Source of the DNA: Verrucomicrobiota bacterium
Lineage (GTDB): Bacteria; Verrucomicrobiota; Lentisphaeria; Oligosphaerales; JAFGRS01
Reading direction: 5' to 3'
Length of the DNA: 7,700 bases
Assembly (NCBI GenBank): GCA_019136035.1
Contig: JAGVUW010000383.1
Coordinates: forward strand, 1-7,700
Shown here: in pieces, positions 6,250-7,700 of the stretch
How positions within the stretch are numbered: position 1 is the first letter of the stretch
Layout of the letters: each line of letters opens with the position of its first letter
Notes under the pieces: generated by a model
The model's database searches: none
Told to the model about the DNA's origin: nothing
Seen by the model: only the letters and a program-made list of their open reading frames with translations
Program-made: the position numbers and the translations under genes

Positions 6250-7002
6250 TCAGCGGTTCAGGAGCCAGCGAGCCAGGAAGGCGGCGCCGGGGGCGACGAG
6301 GCCGGCGCCGTGGCGGCGGGCGATGGCGAAGGTCTCACGGCGCGCCAGCGCCAGGCGCTGCCGGGCGAAGCCGCCGGGGCGCATCGAGACCACGGCCTCG
6401 TCGAGCGTCGTGAAGACGGCGCCGGCGCGGGCGGCCCGGTAGACGAAGTCGTAGTCGGCGCTGACGGCGTAGCGCTCGTCGTAGAGCCCGAGGCGCTCGT
6501 AGAGGCTGCGGCGCACGAAGCAGCCGGGGTGCGGCACCGGCATCAGCAGGGGCAGCCAGCGCATGCGGCGCGGGCGCTGGCAGCGCAGGACGGCCCCGCC
6601 GGGGGCGTGCCGGTACTGGATGGGCGTGACGACGACGTCGGTGCCCGGGGCCGCGGCGAAGGCGGCGAGGACGCGCCGGGCGGCGTCGGGCTCGTACCAG
6701 TCGTCGGCATTGAGGATGAAGATGATGTCGCCGGTGGCCTCTCGCAGGGCCTGGTTCCACGCCGACGGGATGCCGGCGGCGCCGGGGGCGCCGGCCGCCT
6801 GGGCCTGAACGACGACGGCGATGCCGGCAGTGGCGCGGCGGCGGGCCGCGTCGATGCGGGCGAGGGTATCGTCCTCGGAGCCGCCGTCGATGAGGAGGTA
6901 CTGGCTCGGCAGCGGCGTCTGCGACAGCACCGACTCGAGGGTGTCGGCGATGGTGCTGCCGGCATTGCGCGCGATGGTGATGACGCTGTAGGTGAGGCTC
7001 AT
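6250..7002 (-). CDS. Family 2 glycosyltransferase (GT-A fold)
   Basis: This 250-aa protein is a compact GT2 enzyme. The N-terminus YSVITIARNAGSTIADTLES (5-24) is the usual first strand and helix, followed by LLIDGGSEDDT (36-46) with the nucleotide-binding acidic residues. GDIIFILNADDWYEPDA (91-107) holds the metal-binding D-x-D-like NADD. HPGCFVRRSLYERLGLYDERY (158-178) and SADYDF (181-186) form the acceptor side, with the expected catalytic-base Asp in ADYD, and MRPGGFA closes the core. It should transfer a sugar from a nucleotide donor to a growing lipid-linked glycan at the inner face of the membrane; donor and linkage cannot be read. There are no membrane helices. The ATG overlaps the upstream stop by four bases (ATGA), and GAGG seven bases upstream is a fair ribosome binding site. 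Confidence 0.92.
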   Translation of the reverse strand: MSLTYSVITIARNAGSTIADTLESVLSQTPLPSQYLLIDGGSEDDTLARIDAARRRATAGIAVVVQAQAAGAPGAAGIPSAWNQALREATGDIIFILNADDWYEPDAARRVLAAFAAAPGTDVVVTPIQYRHAPGGAVLRCQRPRRMRWLPLLMPVPHPGCFVRRSLYERLGLYDERYAVSADYDFVYRAARAGAVFTTLDEAVVSMRPGGFARQRLALARRETFAIARRHGAGLVAPGAAFLARWLLNR

Positions 7003-7700
7003 GGGACCGCCTCGGTGGCGCGGGGCGTCGCGGTGTCCTGGACGGCTGGGCTGGCCGCGGCGGCGAGCAGGCCGAGGGTCACCCAGATCCAGCGTTTGCT
7101 GAGAAGGTCATCCCAGAGGCAGGCGATGGCCAGGCCGGCGACAAAGAAGGCCAGCAACGGCCCGACGGGGCCATGGCGCCGCGCCGCGGTCACGGCGAGG
7201 CCGATGAGGAAGGCCGCCAGGCAGAGGAGCGCCGGCAGCCCGAAGGCGGCCGCCTGGTTGAGGTACTCGTTGTGCGCGTCCATGTACTCGAGGAAGCTCG
7301 GCAGGAGGGCGTCGCTCATGCGGTACTCGCGCAGGACGCGCTCGGCCATCACCGGATCGACCGCGGCTGGGTAGCGCTCACGGACGGCCCTCGGACCGAT
7401 CCCGAGGAGCAGGCTGCCGGGGCTGTCGAGGACCATGCGCCGGTAGGCGTCCTGGTGGATCAGGTACATGCCTGGACAGCGGGCGTTGATGTAGGGGAAG
7501 TCGGTCGTCAGGGGAAAGAACGGCACCAGGATGGTCAGATAGATGAGCGCCGAGAGGGCGAGGAAGACGCCCCAGGACGCGGCCACGGCCAGGCGTCGCC
7601 GCGACACCCCGAGGAGCCACGGCCAGGCGCCGCAGATCAGGCCGAGGCTGAGGACCAGGTGGCGGCTGGCGCTGAGAACGAGCGGCACCCCGAAGGCGGC
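6999..7700 (-). CDS. O-antigen polymerase/ligase (Wzy/WaaL-type), 5' end outside window
   Basis: Only the C-terminal part of about 233 residues is present. The frame stays open through the window edge (codons before the GTG at 7688 read AAFG), so that GTG is an internal valine, not the start. Two membrane segments come first (about residues 10-27 and 32-58, counted from 7688), then a long loop (about 60-145) containing LLLGIGPRAVRERYP (93-107) and DAHNEYLNQAAAFGLPALL (137-155), then three more helices (about 150-169, 175-191 and 199-213). A large extracytoplasmic loop with a G-I/V-G-P motif and an H-N-x-Y-L motif beside a helix is typical of the Wzy_C/O-antigen ligase family, which polymerises or ligates lipid-linked glycan on the outer face of the inner membrane. 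Polymerase and ligase cannot be told apart from this fragment. The stop overlaps the glycosyltransferase start. Confidence 0.8.
   Translation of the reverse strand, partial: AAFGVPLVLSASRHLVLSLGLICGAWPWLLGVSRRRLAVAASWGVFLALSALIYLTILVPFFPLTTDFPYINARCPGMYLIHQDAYRRMVLDSPGSLLLGIGPRAVRERYPAAVDPVMAERVLREYRMSDALLPSFLEYMDAHNEYLNQAAAFGLPALLCLAAFLIGLAVTAARRHGPVGPLLAFFVAGLAIACLWDDLLSKRWIWVTLGLLAAAASPAVQDTATPRATEAVP

Noticed and set aside
4316..6442. A 708-codon plus-strand open frame opposite asnB
   Set aside because: It is antisense to an intact asnB with all catalytic motifs, and its translation has no domain-like pattern, only Gly/Ala/Glu/Arg-rich sequence.
6310..7374. A 354-codon plus-strand open frame opposite the glycosyltransferase and polymerase genes
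   Set aside because: It spans the boundary of two well-supported minus-strand genes and has the composition of an antisense shadow.
6999..7688. GTG at 7688 as the true start of the polymerase/ligase gene
   Set aside because: The frame is open to the window edge, and the family needs several more N-terminal membrane helices, so the gene must begin outside the window.
1..7700. A defence system, mobile element, CRISPR array or biosynthetic novelty
   Set aside because: I found no repeat-spacer pattern, transposase, integrase, terminal repeats or toxin-antitoxin pair. All larger genes except the 275-aa protein belong to well-known families.

Overview
The window is GC-rich throughout and comes from a Gram-negative-type bacterium. 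It carries parts of a surface-polysaccharide locus, an orphan GcvH-like lipoyl carrier and a membrane-anchored protein of unknown function. I cannot name the phylum from the sequence. Strong G/C use at third codon positions and the gene mix would fit a high-GC environmental lineage, but this is only an impression. No rRNA, tRNA, CRISPR array, transposase or integrase is visible.

Left part, plus strand (1-1703). A non-coding stretch with three small inverted repeats (93-143) precedes a 125-aa GcvH-like protein (197-574). A 225-base gap follows, holding a weak terminator-like structure, a 7-bp hairpin and a possible 32-codon leader ORF. Next is a 275-aa protein with two N-terminal membrane helices and a probably extracytoplasmic alpha/beta domain (800-1627). 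A strong 16-bp hairpin (1667-1701) ends this side and, by its position, can also serve the convergent operon.

Right part, minus strand (7700 down to 1926). Four genes lie head to tail and read leftwards: a Wzy/WaaL-type polysaccharide polymerase or ligase cut by the window edge, a family 2 glycosyltransferase, an asparagine synthetase-type amidotransferase (asnB), and mutS2. Two junctions overlap (4 bases for polymerase/glycosyltransferase, 1 base for asnB/mutS2), and the third has a 26-base gap. This is the layout of one transcript whose promoter lies outside the window. The first three genes fit polysaccharide assembly and tailoring: sugar transfer in the cytoplasm, possible amidation of a sugar or amino-acid substituent, and polymerisation or ligation on the outer side of the inner membrane. 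MutS2 (nucleic-acid/ribosome ATPase) is functionally unrelated but appears translationally coupled to asnB.

Between the mutS2 stop and the terminator, the mutS2 frame stays open for 58 more codons with a coding-like base pattern and a hydrophobic stretch, but no convincing start. It is the most unexplained piece of sequence here. I do not see clear evidence of a new multi-gene system.
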